In this document: positions 24,128-32,659 of the stretch, one piece after another
Numbering within the stretch: position 1 is the first letter of the stretch
Layout: every line of letters starts with the position of its first letter
Assembly: GCA_024276575.1 (NCBI GenBank)
Contig: JAJRWY010000189.1
Coordinates: 1 to 41,639, forward strand
DNA length: 41,639 nucleotides
Source of the DNA: Candidatus Binatota bacterium
Lineage (GTDB): Bacteria; Desulfobacterota; Binatia; UBA1149; CAITLU01
Direction of reading: 5' to 3'
Notes under the pieces: generated by a model
The model's input: only the letters and a program-made list of their open reading frames with translations
Databases searched by the model: none
What the model was told of the DNA's origin: nothing
Position numbers and translations under genes: made by a program

Positions 24128-24342
24128 CTAGCCCGGACCCGCCCGCATTATTCATGACAGCTCTGCTACGAGCCTCAATCTCCCGCAATCCCGGCCCGTG
24201 CCCGGCCGCCCGCTGCGCTGGCTCGAGGGCTCCCGGCCCTCGACCTAGTGTCACTACGCGAGGGCCGGGAGTCCTGGGCCGGGACCGGACTCACGAGCGC
24301 TTGCGATTCTCGCGGCAAGCTTTCACGAGTAATGCGGTCTAG
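24128..24342 (+). repeat. Dispersed palindromic repeat, copy C (complete, divergent centre)
   Basis: This ~215-base unit has ends like the other copies (CTAGCCCGGA... and ...TAATGCGGTCTAG) and shared internal blocks such as CCCGCAATC-CCGGCCCGTG and GCGCTTGCGA. Its centre is different: a perfect 13-bp stem CTCCCGGCCCTCG (24230-24242) pairs with 24259-24271, and a nested TAGTG/CACTA pairing sits inside. Hairpin position is kept but the sequence is changed relative to copies A and B. It lies between the DmdC-like gene and tesB, both on the minus strand, and ends 15 bases before the tesB start. Confidence 0.75.
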
Positions 24343-24399
24343 TCCTGCGAAGTTCTGCTACGAACAACGAACGTTTCGTTACTCGTCCCAATTCTGCTC

Positions 24400-26250
24400 C
24401 TACCAAACCGTCGAAAAACCGGCGTCGGGAATATCTACGGCGCTGCGGTCGGCCGACTGTATGGCCGAGCAATTCGCGATCACGTTCGGTAAGACGAAAT
24501 TCGCAAAGTACTTGCCCGACATCACACGGCCCGCGTAGAAGTCGAAGTCCTCCTGGGTCTGGTCCTCGCTTTGCGTCCGTCCCTCTTCGCCGATGATGGC
24601 AGCTTCCAGGAGCAGGTGCCCGATCGCCACCTCCGCCATCGCTTCAAGAAACAGATTGGCGCAAAGCGTAAGTTGGTCGAGTTTCGAGGTCATCATGAAC
24701 TCGATGATCTTGGCGCCCGCATCCTGAAGCGCTTGCGCCGCGTCTCCAAGCGCCCGAACCTCGGCGCCGACCGCCGGATCGTTGGCGTTGTCGGTGACAA
24801 ACTTGGTGAGTTCACCGGAGAAGTCCGCCAGATCGCGGCCCTGGCGCCCGCGCAACTTGCGCACTACCAGATCAAGAGCCTGGATGTGGTTGGTCCCTTC
24901 GTAAATCGAGAAGATCTTCGCATCGCGCAGGTATTGCTCCACCGGATTGTCGCACACGTAACCCGCTCCGCCGTATGTTTGCACGGCAAGTTCGGCGACA
25001 CGGAAACTTTGATCCGAGCAATAGGACTTGACGATCGGCGTGAGCAGATCCACCTGGCCTTTGTGGTAGGCGGCTTGGTCGGGATCGCTGTCCTTGTAAG
25101 CGCGCGACCAATCTTGATGCAGGCCGAGTTTGACGCACAAAGCCCTCATACCTTCGACCTTGCACTTCATCTCCATCAACATGCGCCGCACATCGGAGTG
25201 TTCGATAATCGCCACGCGGGGAGCGTTGGGATCCTTGAAAGACTTCACCGAAGATCCCTGCTTGCGCTCGCGAGCATAGGCCAGCGCATTCAAAAAAGCG
25301 GTGCCGGCTATCGAGAGGCCTTGAACTCCCACCGCTATACGCGCGCCGTTCATCATCAAGAACATTTGCTTCATGCCGACGTTCTCCTGCTCGCCGCAGA
25401 GAAAGCCCTCACAAGCGTCGTTGTCGCCGAAGTTGAGCACCGCCGTAGTCGAGGACTTGATGCCGAGCTTGTGCTCGATGGCCGAAGTCGTCACGTCGTT
25501 GGGCTCACCCACGCTGCCGTCGTCGTTGACCCGGTATTTGGGAACGATGAACAGTGAGATTCCGCCGGTGCCTTTGGGCGCGCCTTCCACACGGGCAAGC
25601 ACCATGTGAACGATGTTGTCGCTCATGTCCTGGTCGCCGCCGGAGATCCAGCACTTGGTGCCGGTGATTTTGTAGCGGTTGCCGTCAATCTTGACGGCCT
25701 TGGTCGTTATCTCGCCCACATCGGAGCCGGCTTGCGGCTCGGAAAGACACATGGTGCCCGCGAAACGGCCATCCATCATCGGCGCCAGAAACTTCTCGCG
25801 GTCCTTCTCCAGTGCAAACTCGGCGATCAATTCCGCCGCGCCCAGAGTCAAGCCCGGATACATACTGAAGGACATGTTGGCGGCGCCCTGCATCTCCGAG
25901 AGGATCAAGCCTACACTGCTAGGGCCTTGGAAACCGCCGTGCTCCATCGGAGTGGCAAAGTTCGGCAAGCCGAGTTCGTAGAGCTTGTGCCAGGCTTCCT
26001 TGTAACCCGGGGGTGTAGTGACCTGCCCGTCCTCGAGCTTACAGCCACGGCGATCGCCAACACCGTTCAAAGGTCCGATTTCCTCGTTGCAGAAACGCAC
26101 GCATTGGCGGATCACCTCGTCGCACTCAGCCCGCGAAAGATGCGAATAGTATTCGTGTTCGAACAGTTCCTGAACCTTCATATGCTCGTAGAGCGTGAAC
26201 TCTATGGAGCGAAGATCAGTCTTGAAAAAGTTTATGGCTGCTTCGGACAT
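24400..26250 (-). CDS. Large acyl-CoA dehydrogenase with C-terminal extension (DmdC/FadE5-like)
   Basis: 616 aa, about 230 longer than classical acyl-CoA dehydrogenases. The extra C-terminal helical domain (acyl-CoA dehydrogenase C, residues ~470-600) marks the group containing 3-methylmercaptopropionyl-CoA dehydrogenase DmdC and mycobacterial FadE5. Core motifs are MCLSEPQAGSDVGEI, ITGTKCWISGGDQD, and the catalytic Glu in IYEGTNHIQALDL. CAGGAGGG lies ~11 bases before the ATG. The family includes DMSP-pathway enzymes and broad-range acyl-CoA dehydrogenases; sequence alone does not decide between them. No DmdB or DmdD homologue is adjacent, so general acyl-CoA oxidation is the safer reading. 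Confidence 0.9.
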   Translation of the reverse strand: MSEAAINFFKTDLRSIEFTLYEHMKVQELFEHEYYSHLSRAECDEVIRQCVRFCNEEIGPLNGVGDRRGCKLEDGQVTTPPGYKEAWHKLYELGLPNFATPMEHGGFQGPSSVGLILSEMQGAANMSFSMYPGLTLGAAELIAEFALEKDREKFLAPMMDGRFAGTMCLSEPQAGSDVGEITTKAVKIDGNRYKITGTKCWISGGDQDMSDNIVHMVLARVEGAPKGTGGISLFIVPKYRVNDDGSVGEPNDVTTSAIEHKLGIKSSTTAVLNFGDNDACEGFLCGEQENVGMKQMFLMMNGARIAVGVQGLSIAGTAFLNALAYARERKQGSSVKSFKDPNAPRVAIIEHSDVRRMLMEMKCKVEGMRALCVKLGLHQDWSRAYKDSDPDQAAYHKGQVDLLTPIVKSYCSDQSFRVAELAVQTYGGAGYVCDNPVEQYLRDAKIFSIYEGTNHIQALDLVVRKLRGRQGRDLADFSGELTKFVTDNANDPAVGAEVRALGDAAQALQDAGAKIIEFMMTSKLDQLTLCANLFLEAMAEVAIGHLLLEAAIIGEEGRTQSEDQTQEDFDFYAGRVMSGKYFANFVLPNVIANCSAIQSADRSAVDIPDAGFSTVW

Positions 26251-26456
26251 CGCCTCTGTACCCTCCTGAACTCTCGACGCTCGCGATGGTTTTCCGGCCG
26301 CCGGACCGGATCACGGCGTGGTCTCGCGGCTTCGGCGCACCCCACAGCGGCCGATGCTCGTGACGAACCGATGTTTGTTCAAGAACGATGCCGGATCAAA
26401 CGCGATTACGCGCCGCGGCAAGATTTGAACCCACCCGTCAGGGGGTGTAGCTGTCG

Positions 26457-27587
26457 TTACGCCGGAGGGACCCAACCGTCGAAAGCGTCGGTAAAACCAT
26501 AACGCTGATGCGGGCCAATCACTGCCAATTCGAAGATTCCCTGGCCGCTGTACTCGCCGCTGTCCGGCCCACCGACTATGAGGGTTTTTACGTCGCACAG
26601 CGTCTCGGTAAGCCAGCCGTGGATGATGGCGGTTTCCTCGTCCGCAGCGTCCCACACATCGCCTTCGACCACCAAGCGCCCCTTGTACTGGCCCTGCGCC
26701 CAGGGACCGCGATAGCCGAGCGCCGGCATCAGAAATTTCAAGTGCGGCTCATAGTCGCTTACGACCTTCTCGCCTTGCCCAAGATCCAAGGTAACGGTGG
26801 CTCCGGCAAAACGGCGGGTCCCCGGCTCGAAGCGGATATCGTGTTCCATACCTACGGCATGGCGAAAACCGGCATCCGGTTTGATCAACACACCGGATTG
26901 GTGCCAGCGCTGCCCGTCCGGGTACTCGCTTACGGTGTAGAGCGTCGCAAAGTCGCGGTAATGCACCGGAGACCAGTTCCAGAAGAAATCTATGCGTTCG
27001 GGATGCTCGACCAGGGCCCCTTCGGGTTCGGGGTCCCCGACCGGGCGCACGCCCCAGGAACGGTCACGAACCGATCGCCAAGCGCCGGGGTCGACGGTAA
27101 ATTCCTCCGCCGCAACACGCAGGTGTCCGCTCATCCTCCCGATCTGCGTAAGCCGGGTGTAGTCCATGGTGTAGCGGCCCAGCGGATTGCGAAACAAGAA
27201 ATGCGGTTCCTCGTATGCCGCCGACCAGGCATCGAAGGTAAGATCGAAAGCGAGGTCGTACTCGCTTTCTTCGCAGATGATGCGCAACTTCGACAGACCT
27301 TCGATAACCTCGATCGACAAAGGGCCGACACGGGTCAGGTGGCGGTCGTTGTCGAGTTTTCGCGAAGCCCGCACGATGTAGTGTTTACTTCCGCGTACCC
27401 CGCAAGCAAAGGCGTCCATCAAGCCGAGGTTGGGGTAGACGGCAAGCCCAAAAGCCAAGAACACCCCGCACTCGACGTCATGCACGTTGAAATAATAGCG
27501 ATCGTAGAAGTTACGGTCTGAGGTTCCGACCCTGCCGATCGGATAGGGAGATTGGTGAATAGGATAATCGTCGTAGGCTGAAAGCAT
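26457..27587 (-). CDS. Uncharacterised protein, possibly CrtC/AttH-like beta-sandwich
   Basis: 376 aa of unknown function. There is no signal peptide and no membrane segment. The protein is rich in aromatic and acidic residues and in predicted strands, with the motif VRDRSWGVRP near 190 and a paired WNWSPVHYRD and SEYPDGQRW region. The RDRSWG-type motif and two-lobed layout remind me of CrtC/AttH-like lipocalin-fold proteins, which occur as hypothetical proteins near acyl-CoA metabolism in actinobacteria and delta-like bacteria. This is a weak recollection, not a verified assignment. The ATG at 27587 has GGGGA upstream. It follows serine acetyltransferase in the same direction by 76 bases and precedes the DmdC-like gene by ~200 bases, in which no gene was found. 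Confidence 0.72.
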   Translation of the reverse strand: MLSAYDDYPIHQSPYPIGRVGTSDRNFYDRYYFNVHDVECGVFLAFGLAVYPNLGLMDAFACGVRGSKHYIVRASRKLDNDRHLTRVGPLSIEVIEGLSKLRIICEESEYDLAFDLTFDAWSAAYEEPHFLFRNPLGRYTMDYTRLTQIGRMSGHLRVAAEEFTVDPGAWRSVRDRSWGVRPVGDPEPEGALVEHPERIDFFWNWSPVHYRDFATLYTVSEYPDGQRWHQSGVLIKPDAGFRHAVGMEHDIRFEPGTRRFAGATVTLDLGQGEKVVSDYEPHLKFLMPALGYRGPWAQGQYKGRLVVEGDVWDAADEETAIIHGWLTETLCDVKTLIVGGPDSGEYSGQGIFELAVIGPHQRYGFTDAFDGWVPPA

Positions 27588-27663
27588 GGATGAATCCCCG
27601 TCTTAAGTTGCAGCGGCGCCCCGCGGCGCCGTCGAATTCGCCGCCGCGGCCGCCGGCTTACGT

Positions 27664-28590
27664 TTACGCCCCATTGGAGGGAGCATAGGTAATCTTGGAG
27701 CCCGGCGGCACCGATGAAGTGAGCCACACATTACCGCCGATAACCGATCCTTCCCCGATCACGGTAGAGCCGCCGAGTATGGTTGCGCCTGCATAAATGG
27801 TCACATCGTCCTCGATGGTCGGATGGCGCTTGGCGGGCCTCTCCTTTTTCTCCCTCGTCACCGCCCCGCTGTCGTCTTGCGGAATCGACAACGCCCCCAA
27901 AGTCACCCCCTGGTACAGCTTCACATTATCGCCGATATCTGCGGTCTCGCCGATCACCACCCCGGTCCCATGATCGATAAATAAACTCTTGCCGATCACC
28001 GCACCGGGATTGATGTCGATCCCGGTGCAACTGTGGGCGTGCTCGCTCATGATCCGCGGTATCAAAGGAACATGGCGTTGGTAAAACTCGTGGGCCACCC
28101 GGTAGGCAGTAATCGCATCGAGCGCCGGGTAGCTGAAGATGATCTCTTCGAAACTCTCGGCTGCGGGATCGCCGTCGAAAGCCGCCTTGACATCAAGAGA
28201 AAGCCGTCCGCGCAACTCCGGAAGGCGGCCAAACACATCGAGAACCGCCCGCTCCGACCACGACACGTCGGCCCGCGAGGGTTCCCCCCCGCGCAGCCGC
28301 CGGTATACGACCGCACGGGAAATCTGCTCGACCAGCAACTCGAAGGCCTGATAGGCATGGTCGCCGATGTGCTGGCGCAGGTTGGTCTGGCTCAACTCCC
28401 GCGTGGAGTAGAAGCCCATGTAGATGACGTGATTGAGATGAATGAGCGCTTCGACGACCTTGCGCTCGCTGGGTAGAGCCGCACTCTCGAGGCTGTCTAT
28501 TTCGCGTCCGCTTTCGTAACTTTCGGCTACCGCGTCGATGACAGCTTCAAGTTTGATATGAGATTCGTCGCTGCTTCGGGTCTTGGCCAT
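27664..28590 (-). CDS. cysE: Serine O-acetyltransferase
   Basis: Transfers acetyl from acetyl-CoA to L-serine, the first committed step of cysteine synthesis. 308 aa. The N-terminal ~170 residues are helical; from ~190 the left-handed beta-helix hexapeptide repeat begins: SCTGIDINPGAVIGKSLFIDHGTGVVIGE, then DNVKLYQGVTLGALS, HPTIEDDVTIYAGATILGG and GSVIGGNVWLT. The His in IDHGTG and the Asp in GIDINPGA are the catalytic and substrate residues of the family. The long N-terminus and the insert with a charged loop after LGALS fit the EpsC-type group. The start at 28590 lacks a strong ribosome site. It stands without a cysK neighbour. Confidence 0.92.
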   Translation of the reverse strand: MAKTRSSDESHIKLEAVIDAVAESYESGREIDSLESAALPSERKVVEALIHLNHVIYMGFYSTRELSQTNLRQHIGDHAYQAFELLVEQISRAVVYRRLRGGEPSRADVSWSERAVLDVFGRLPELRGRLSLDVKAAFDGDPAAESFEEIIFSYPALDAITAYRVAHEFYQRHVPLIPRIMSEHAHSCTGIDINPGAVIGKSLFIDHGTGVVIGETADIGDNVKLYQGVTLGALSIPQDDSGAVTREKKERPAKRHPTIEDDVTIYAGATILGGSTVIGEGSVIGGNVWLTSSVPPGSKITYAPSNGA

Positions 28591-28663
28591 AGCGATCTAG
28601 TAGCAGTAAACCAAAACAAAGACATGCCGGGCGGCATGCGCGGGATGAGCCGGGCCCCTGTTC

Positions 28664-29581
28664 TCAGCCGGCCGGCAACGAGTCTTCGAGCACGGTAAAA
28701 CTCACGGCGTCATCGCTCACCTCGTGCACCTGTATACGCATGCCGAGCATGTCGAAGATCGCCTGGCTTGCCTGAAAAACCAAGTTCTGCTCATAGGCCG
28801 GGACCTGGCCGCCGTCGCGACGGTACTCCCGGTAAATGAGGTTGAAGTTAGGGCCTCGCTGATCGTAGCCTATGCCGTTGTAGAGCAACTCGTAGTTAAG
28901 GTAGTCGGCACCGCCGGCAACCATCGTCTCGTCGGTCTCATAGCCGAACAGCGCTCCCGAGGGCTCCAGCCGCACCTTGGTCTCGACCAAATCCAATGGC
29001 AGTCCCCGGCGGCTGAGCCGCGACTCATCCTTCTCACGCCAAGCCACGTAATCCTGAGGCCGCAGGTAACCGTCAGCGTCGGCAAGCAGATAAGCGGTGC
29101 CACCGTCTGTGGGAAACTCGACCAAGTAGTAGATGAAACCGTTCTCCGTAATCGAGCCCGCCACGTTGAAACTCTGGCCCAAGCTTCCGTGCAGGAGCCC
29201 CAAGGGCTCACCGCTGCACGGCTTCGTATCCGCACCGAAACTGCCCGGGCAAGGCTGTTCGAAGTCCTGCAGGCTGATAGCTCGCGCAACGCGTTCAGAA
29301 ACTGTGTAGTTCTTAACCCCGATCATTGGCTGCCCTACACCTACGGAATAGCGCTCGCCGGTCTGGTAACTCTTGGACATCACCGTGCGTTGCTTGGCTG
29401 GAACCGCGGAAAGATAAACCGAGTCATCGGCAATCTCGGGCGCTTCGCTCCCCGGTGGATTGAAAGCCGAGCATCCGGCCACCAAGGCTAGAGCGGCGAC
29501 GCCCGCCAACGCCGTGCCTCGGGCTGCCGCCGCAAGCGCCCGCCGGCGCACGATTCGGTACGAAGACTCTGCAGTGCTCAC
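28664..29581 (-). CDS. Lipoprotein of unknown function
   Basis: 305 aa. A basic N-terminus (RIVRRRALAAAARG) and a hydrophobic core end in the lipobox LVAGC (Cys37), predicting an envelope lipoprotein. The mature part contains one CPGSFGADTKPC pair that may form a disulfide, and strand-rich segments such as GFIYYLVEFPTDGGTAYLLADADGYL. No catalytic motif or family is recognised. The start at 29581 is a GTG with AGAAGG almost touching it, so the exact start is uncertain. It is followed on the same strand by serine acetyltransferase, 73 bases on. Confidence 0.75.
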   Translation of the reverse strand: MSTAESSYRIVRRRALAAAARGTALAGVAALALVAGCSAFNPPGSEAPEIADDSVYLSAVPAKQRTVMSKSYQTGERYSVGVGQPMIGVKNYTVSERVARAISLQDFEQPCPGSFGADTKPCSGEPLGLLHGSLGQSFNVAGSITENGFIYYLVEFPTDGGTAYLLADADGYLRPQDYVAWREKDESRLSRRGLPLDLVETKVRLEPSGALFGYETDETMVAGGADYLNYELLYNGIGYDQRGPNFNLIYREYRRDGGQVPAYEQNLVFQASQAIFDMLGMRIQVHEVSDDAVSFTVLEDSLPAG

Positions 29582-29739
29582 CTTCTAAGATTTACAGTGT
29601 TCGGCAAGCAAAGGTCAACGCCGGGCCCCAAGGCGGGCCGCCCTCACGCACGCTCACGGCGGTATCCCCGCGAACGAGAGTAGCTCCAACCCTGTCCGGC
29701 CTGGCGTCTGCGGCGATGTCGGCTACTGTGCGGTAGTGC

Positions 29740-31989
29740 TCAATCGCTGCCGTCCTTTAACTGAGAGCCGTCATTCTTCTTGAAGGGGGAACTGTAAACC
29801 CCCCCGAAACATGCGGCCGAACCGGCGTGCAACTGGGCGGTCAGGAAATCGCCCGCTGCGAACCCGAGTCCCGTAATAGAGAGGTTCTCGCGCCCGCCCT
29901 TTACCTTGAAACGGGCCTTCCCGCCACTGCCCGGCCTCGCCCCCACGGTCTTCAAGCCGTCGGGCGTCCGCGTGGAGTCCTTGTACTTGAACCCCTTCGC
30001 GCCAAGATCGCTCCAGGAAGCCCCGGCCGGAGCGGTAGTGCTCGACAGCAGCGTCGATACGCCCCCGGAGTTCTTGTAGATGCACAGCACATAGTCGTCG
30101 CTCACAGTAGGCTGGGCCAAGGCCGGAAGCGCAACATCCGGGCCCTTGCCCCACTTCCACAAGAGAAGATCACGGCTGCCTTTGTCCTTGAGCTTCAGAG
30201 ACGACTTGCCCGCAGCCAGCGGTTGCAGGCAAGCCGGATCCGGCGAGGCGTCGGCCAAACAAGTTCCGGCGCCGTCGCATTGGTCGAGCAGGGTGCAAGG
30301 TTCACCGTCGCTGCAAGCGGACCCCGCAGCTTCGAACGCACAGCTAGCGTCGCAACAGTCACCACCGGCAAGATTGCCGTCGTCGCATTGCTCGGCACCC
30401 GCGACAATGCCGTTACCGCAAGCACTGAAAGTGCAGTTGTTGTCGCAACCGTCACCGTTTGTCGTGTTTCCGTCGTCACACTCTTCTCCGGGATCGACGA
30501 CGTTGTCCCCGCAAGTCACTTCATCCGCGCCGATATCGACAGCGGCCCCGGATAGCCGGGTCGACAGGTCAAGATCGAGTTCCGTAAGGGCGGGGGTGTA
30601 AGCGGGATCGCCGGCGTCTACGGCAGGGGAAGCCGCACTGATGTGAAAGTCGGTGGCTGCGGCGTCGAGGAACAACGGGTCCGCGAACAGCGAGGCACCA
30701 TCCTGGCCAGAGGCCTGCCAGGAGGCGAAGCCGCTATAGCTTTGGTTGTTCAACGAGAACTCGGCCGCCCCTGCACCGGCATCCGCATAGTACAAGTTGT
30801 AGTTAAAAACATTCCCGCTGCTCGCATTGAAGGAAGCCACGAAAACGTTTTGCGAGTTGGCATAGACGAGGTTGTTCGCCACCGTGTTGCCGTCCCCATA
30901 CTGCACCCATATCTCGCCGAAGCCTTCAAAATCACGGTCGTTTCGATACAGAGTGTTGCCGCGGAAAGTGTTGTTGTCGGCGCGTCCGACCGAGGCGCTG
31001 TAACCGCCGAAAACTATGCCGGCGGCACGGTTGTCGAACAGCACGTTGTTTCGAACCGTAACATTCTGGGCAACGATGCCCGCATTCTCGGCCCCCACTT
31101 CGATGCCCAAGTCGCAAGCTGTGACCGAGTTGTTCTCGATGACGATGTCGCGGCCACCGTCCACGTAAATCCCGCCCGAAAAACCGCTGCCACAACGCTC
31201 CACGAGGTTGCCGCTACAAATTCCGTTGCGCGCAACTAGGCTGGAGTTCGGCTGTATGCTGGTTTCGCCGCCGATGAAGTCGATGGCGATATTGTTGACA
31301 TCGTGGACATAGTTGTTGCTGACCACGAAGCCGTCGACGTTGCCGTTGAGGACCAGCGCCTCGGAAGGGCGCGGATCACAGTCGAAGATCTCGTTGTTGT
31401 CGATGACCAGCGAACTCACTGGCACCGGATCGCCGGTTCCATAGACGGTAATTCCCATCGCATTGCGGCCGCGAATTTCATGAATCCGGTTGTCGCGTAT
31501 TTCGATGCCGCTGCCGCTGCCGGTTACCCGCACGCCCGAGCCGTCGTTCACTCCAAGATTATTGACGATTTCGAAGCCGCGTATCTGCACATAGCTCCGG
31601 TTGTCGATCAGCACGATATCGGAACCGGCGACGTTGCTGCCGTCGATCACCGGGCTGTGTCCGCTCTTGGCACTCAGCACGATGGGTTGCCCGGGCAAAC
31701 CCGAAGACACGAACACTATCTTCTCGTTATAGGTTCCGTTGGAAACCTCCACCACGTCGCCGGGACCGGCAGCGTTCAAAGCCGCCTGTATGCTCGTATA
31801 CTGAGCCGGAACGGCGAGCGTAGCGGCGTAAAGCCACTGCGGTGAAGCCAGCGCCGCAACGATACCGGCCACCGACGCAAGCACAACAGCCACCGGCCGC
31901 CCCGCGGCTGCTCGGTGGGCAATCACTGGCCGGAGACGCCCGGGCAACAGCCGGAAAGATGAGACCACGATCAAAAAAGGATAAGGCAT
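29740..31989 (-). CDS. Secreted right-handed beta-helix protein with Myxococcus-type cysteine-rich repeats
   Basis: 749 aa; CGGAG lies 8-9 bases before the ATG. A hydrophobic signal segment spans ~35-52 after a long basic leader. Residues ~60-480 start with the pectate-lyase-like YTSIQAALNAAGPGDVVEVSNGTY and continue as PbH1 coils (IEIRDNRIHEI, LVIDNNEIFDC, NVTVRNNVLFDN). DIGADE closes the helix. Residues ~497-590 are two disulfide repeats of the type CGDNVVDPGEECDDGN and CGNGIVAGAEQCDDGN, known from Myxococcota surface proteins. The last ~155 residues (KSSLKLKDKGS..., GFKYKD) form a module I have seen at the end of other delta-type secreted proteins. Catalytic residues for polysaccharide cleavage were not identified; adhesion is equally possible. 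Confidence 0.87.
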   Translation of the reverse strand: MPYPFLIVVSSFRLLPGRLRPVIAHRAAAGRPVAVVLASVAGIVAALASPQWLYAATLAVPAQYTSIQAALNAAGPGDVVEVSNGTYNEKIVFVSSGLPGQPIVLSAKSGHSPVIDGSNVAGSDIVLIDNRSYVQIRGFEIVNNLGVNDGSGVRVTGSGSGIEIRDNRIHEIRGRNAMGITVYGTGDPVPVSSLVIDNNEIFDCDPRPSEALVLNGNVDGFVVSNNYVHDVNNIAIDFIGGETSIQPNSSLVARNGICSGNLVERCGSGFSGGIYVDGGRDIVIENNSVTACDLGIEVGAENAGIVAQNVTVRNNVLFDNRAAGIVFGGYSASVGRADNNTFRGNTLYRNDRDFEGFGEIWVQYGDGNTVANNLVYANSQNVFVASFNASSGNVFNYNLYYADAGAGAAEFSLNNQSYSGFASWQASGQDGASLFADPLFLDAAATDFHISAASPAVDAGDPAYTPALTELDLDLSTRLSGAAVDIGADEVTCGDNVVDPGEECDDGNTTNGDGCDNNCTFSACGNGIVAGAEQCDDGNLAGGDCCDASCAFEAAGSACSDGEPCTLLDQCDGAGTCLADASPDPACLQPLAAGKSSLKLKDKGSRDLLLWKWGKGPDVALPALAQPTVSDDYVLCIYKNSGGVSTLLSSTTAPAGASWSDLGAKGFKYKDSTRTPDGLKTVGARPGSGGKARFKVKGGRENLSITGLGFAAGDFLTAQLHAGSAACFGGVYSSPFKKNDGSQLKDGSD

Positions 31990-32659
31990 ATTCGAAACTC
32001 CGTTACTATACTCCGGCCACTCTCTATGTACTCTATAACTCTATACGCATCGTTGCGGCTCCAAACGTCCGCCAAGGAACTCCCAGTCCGGAACTTCCGC
32101 ATCCAAAGTTCCGTATAGCCGTATAGAAAGCTCCAAATTTAAACTTCCGGCTCCTGATCTCCCGGCGGCGGCCGCTTCGACCCGGGCAGTGACCCAGCCA
32201 AAGCAGCGGCCAAAGCGGCAACCAGAGCAACGGCCAGTGCACTACTCAGTGCCGCTTCGTACCTGGGGATCGAGAAACGACACTTGCCGTCAATCCTGTC
32301 CCGGCCCGGCCCGCCTGTCGAGACCCCCAAGCTCCACGGCCAAACAATCCACGAAAAGAATCCGTCAAGAGCTACTCGTCGCGTCTCCCAGCACCAGGCC
32401 CAACGCGCCTCCAGCCGGTGCTACTAAACAATCCGCGGCGGGACCCAGCAAAACCCGGTTCCGGAGCTTTCTTGCACAAAGATCCCCCCTACTCGGCCCC
32501 ACCGCTTGACGAAACCCGGTCAGTCCTAATAAACACCGCGGGTATACCTTATTTTCTGCATCCCCACACGCCGCAGCGGTGCCGGTGGGGTAGCGGGGGC
32601 ATCATTGATAACTTTTCGCGTTTTGCCTTATCGGCACGTTTCGCTAATCTCCGCCGCTT
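31990..32659. other. Long intergenic region between beta-helix gene and act operon
   Basis: 670 bases without a credible gene; the short open frames on both strands lack family character or good starts. It begins with AT-richer short repeats (ACTCTAT units near 32017-32043 and a CCGTATAG doublet near 32114). A hairpin lies at 32562-32590: CCCCAC pairs with GTGGGG, with CCG/CGG inside. The two divergent promoters should be here. Confidence 0.45.
32605..32634 (+). promoter_or_regulatory. Tentative promoter of the act operon
   Basis: TTGATA (32605-32610, five of six matches to the -35 consensus) is followed after 18 bases by TATCGG (three of six matches). The ATG of actA follows about 25 bases later. 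The -10 match is poor, so this is only a suggestion. Confidence 0.25.

Noticed and set aside
26395-26460. tRNA-like T-arm (GGTGGGTTCAAATC on the minus strand)
   Set aside because: The T-loop resemblance is not backed by an acceptor stem, anticodon arm or D-arm upstream; the preceding sequence is the end of the gene at 26457-27587.
32139-32330. Possible 63-codon membrane peptide on the minus strand before the act operon
   Set aside because: It needs a TTG start without a ribosome site and has no recognisable family; the Ala-rich segment can arise from GC-rich non-coding DNA.
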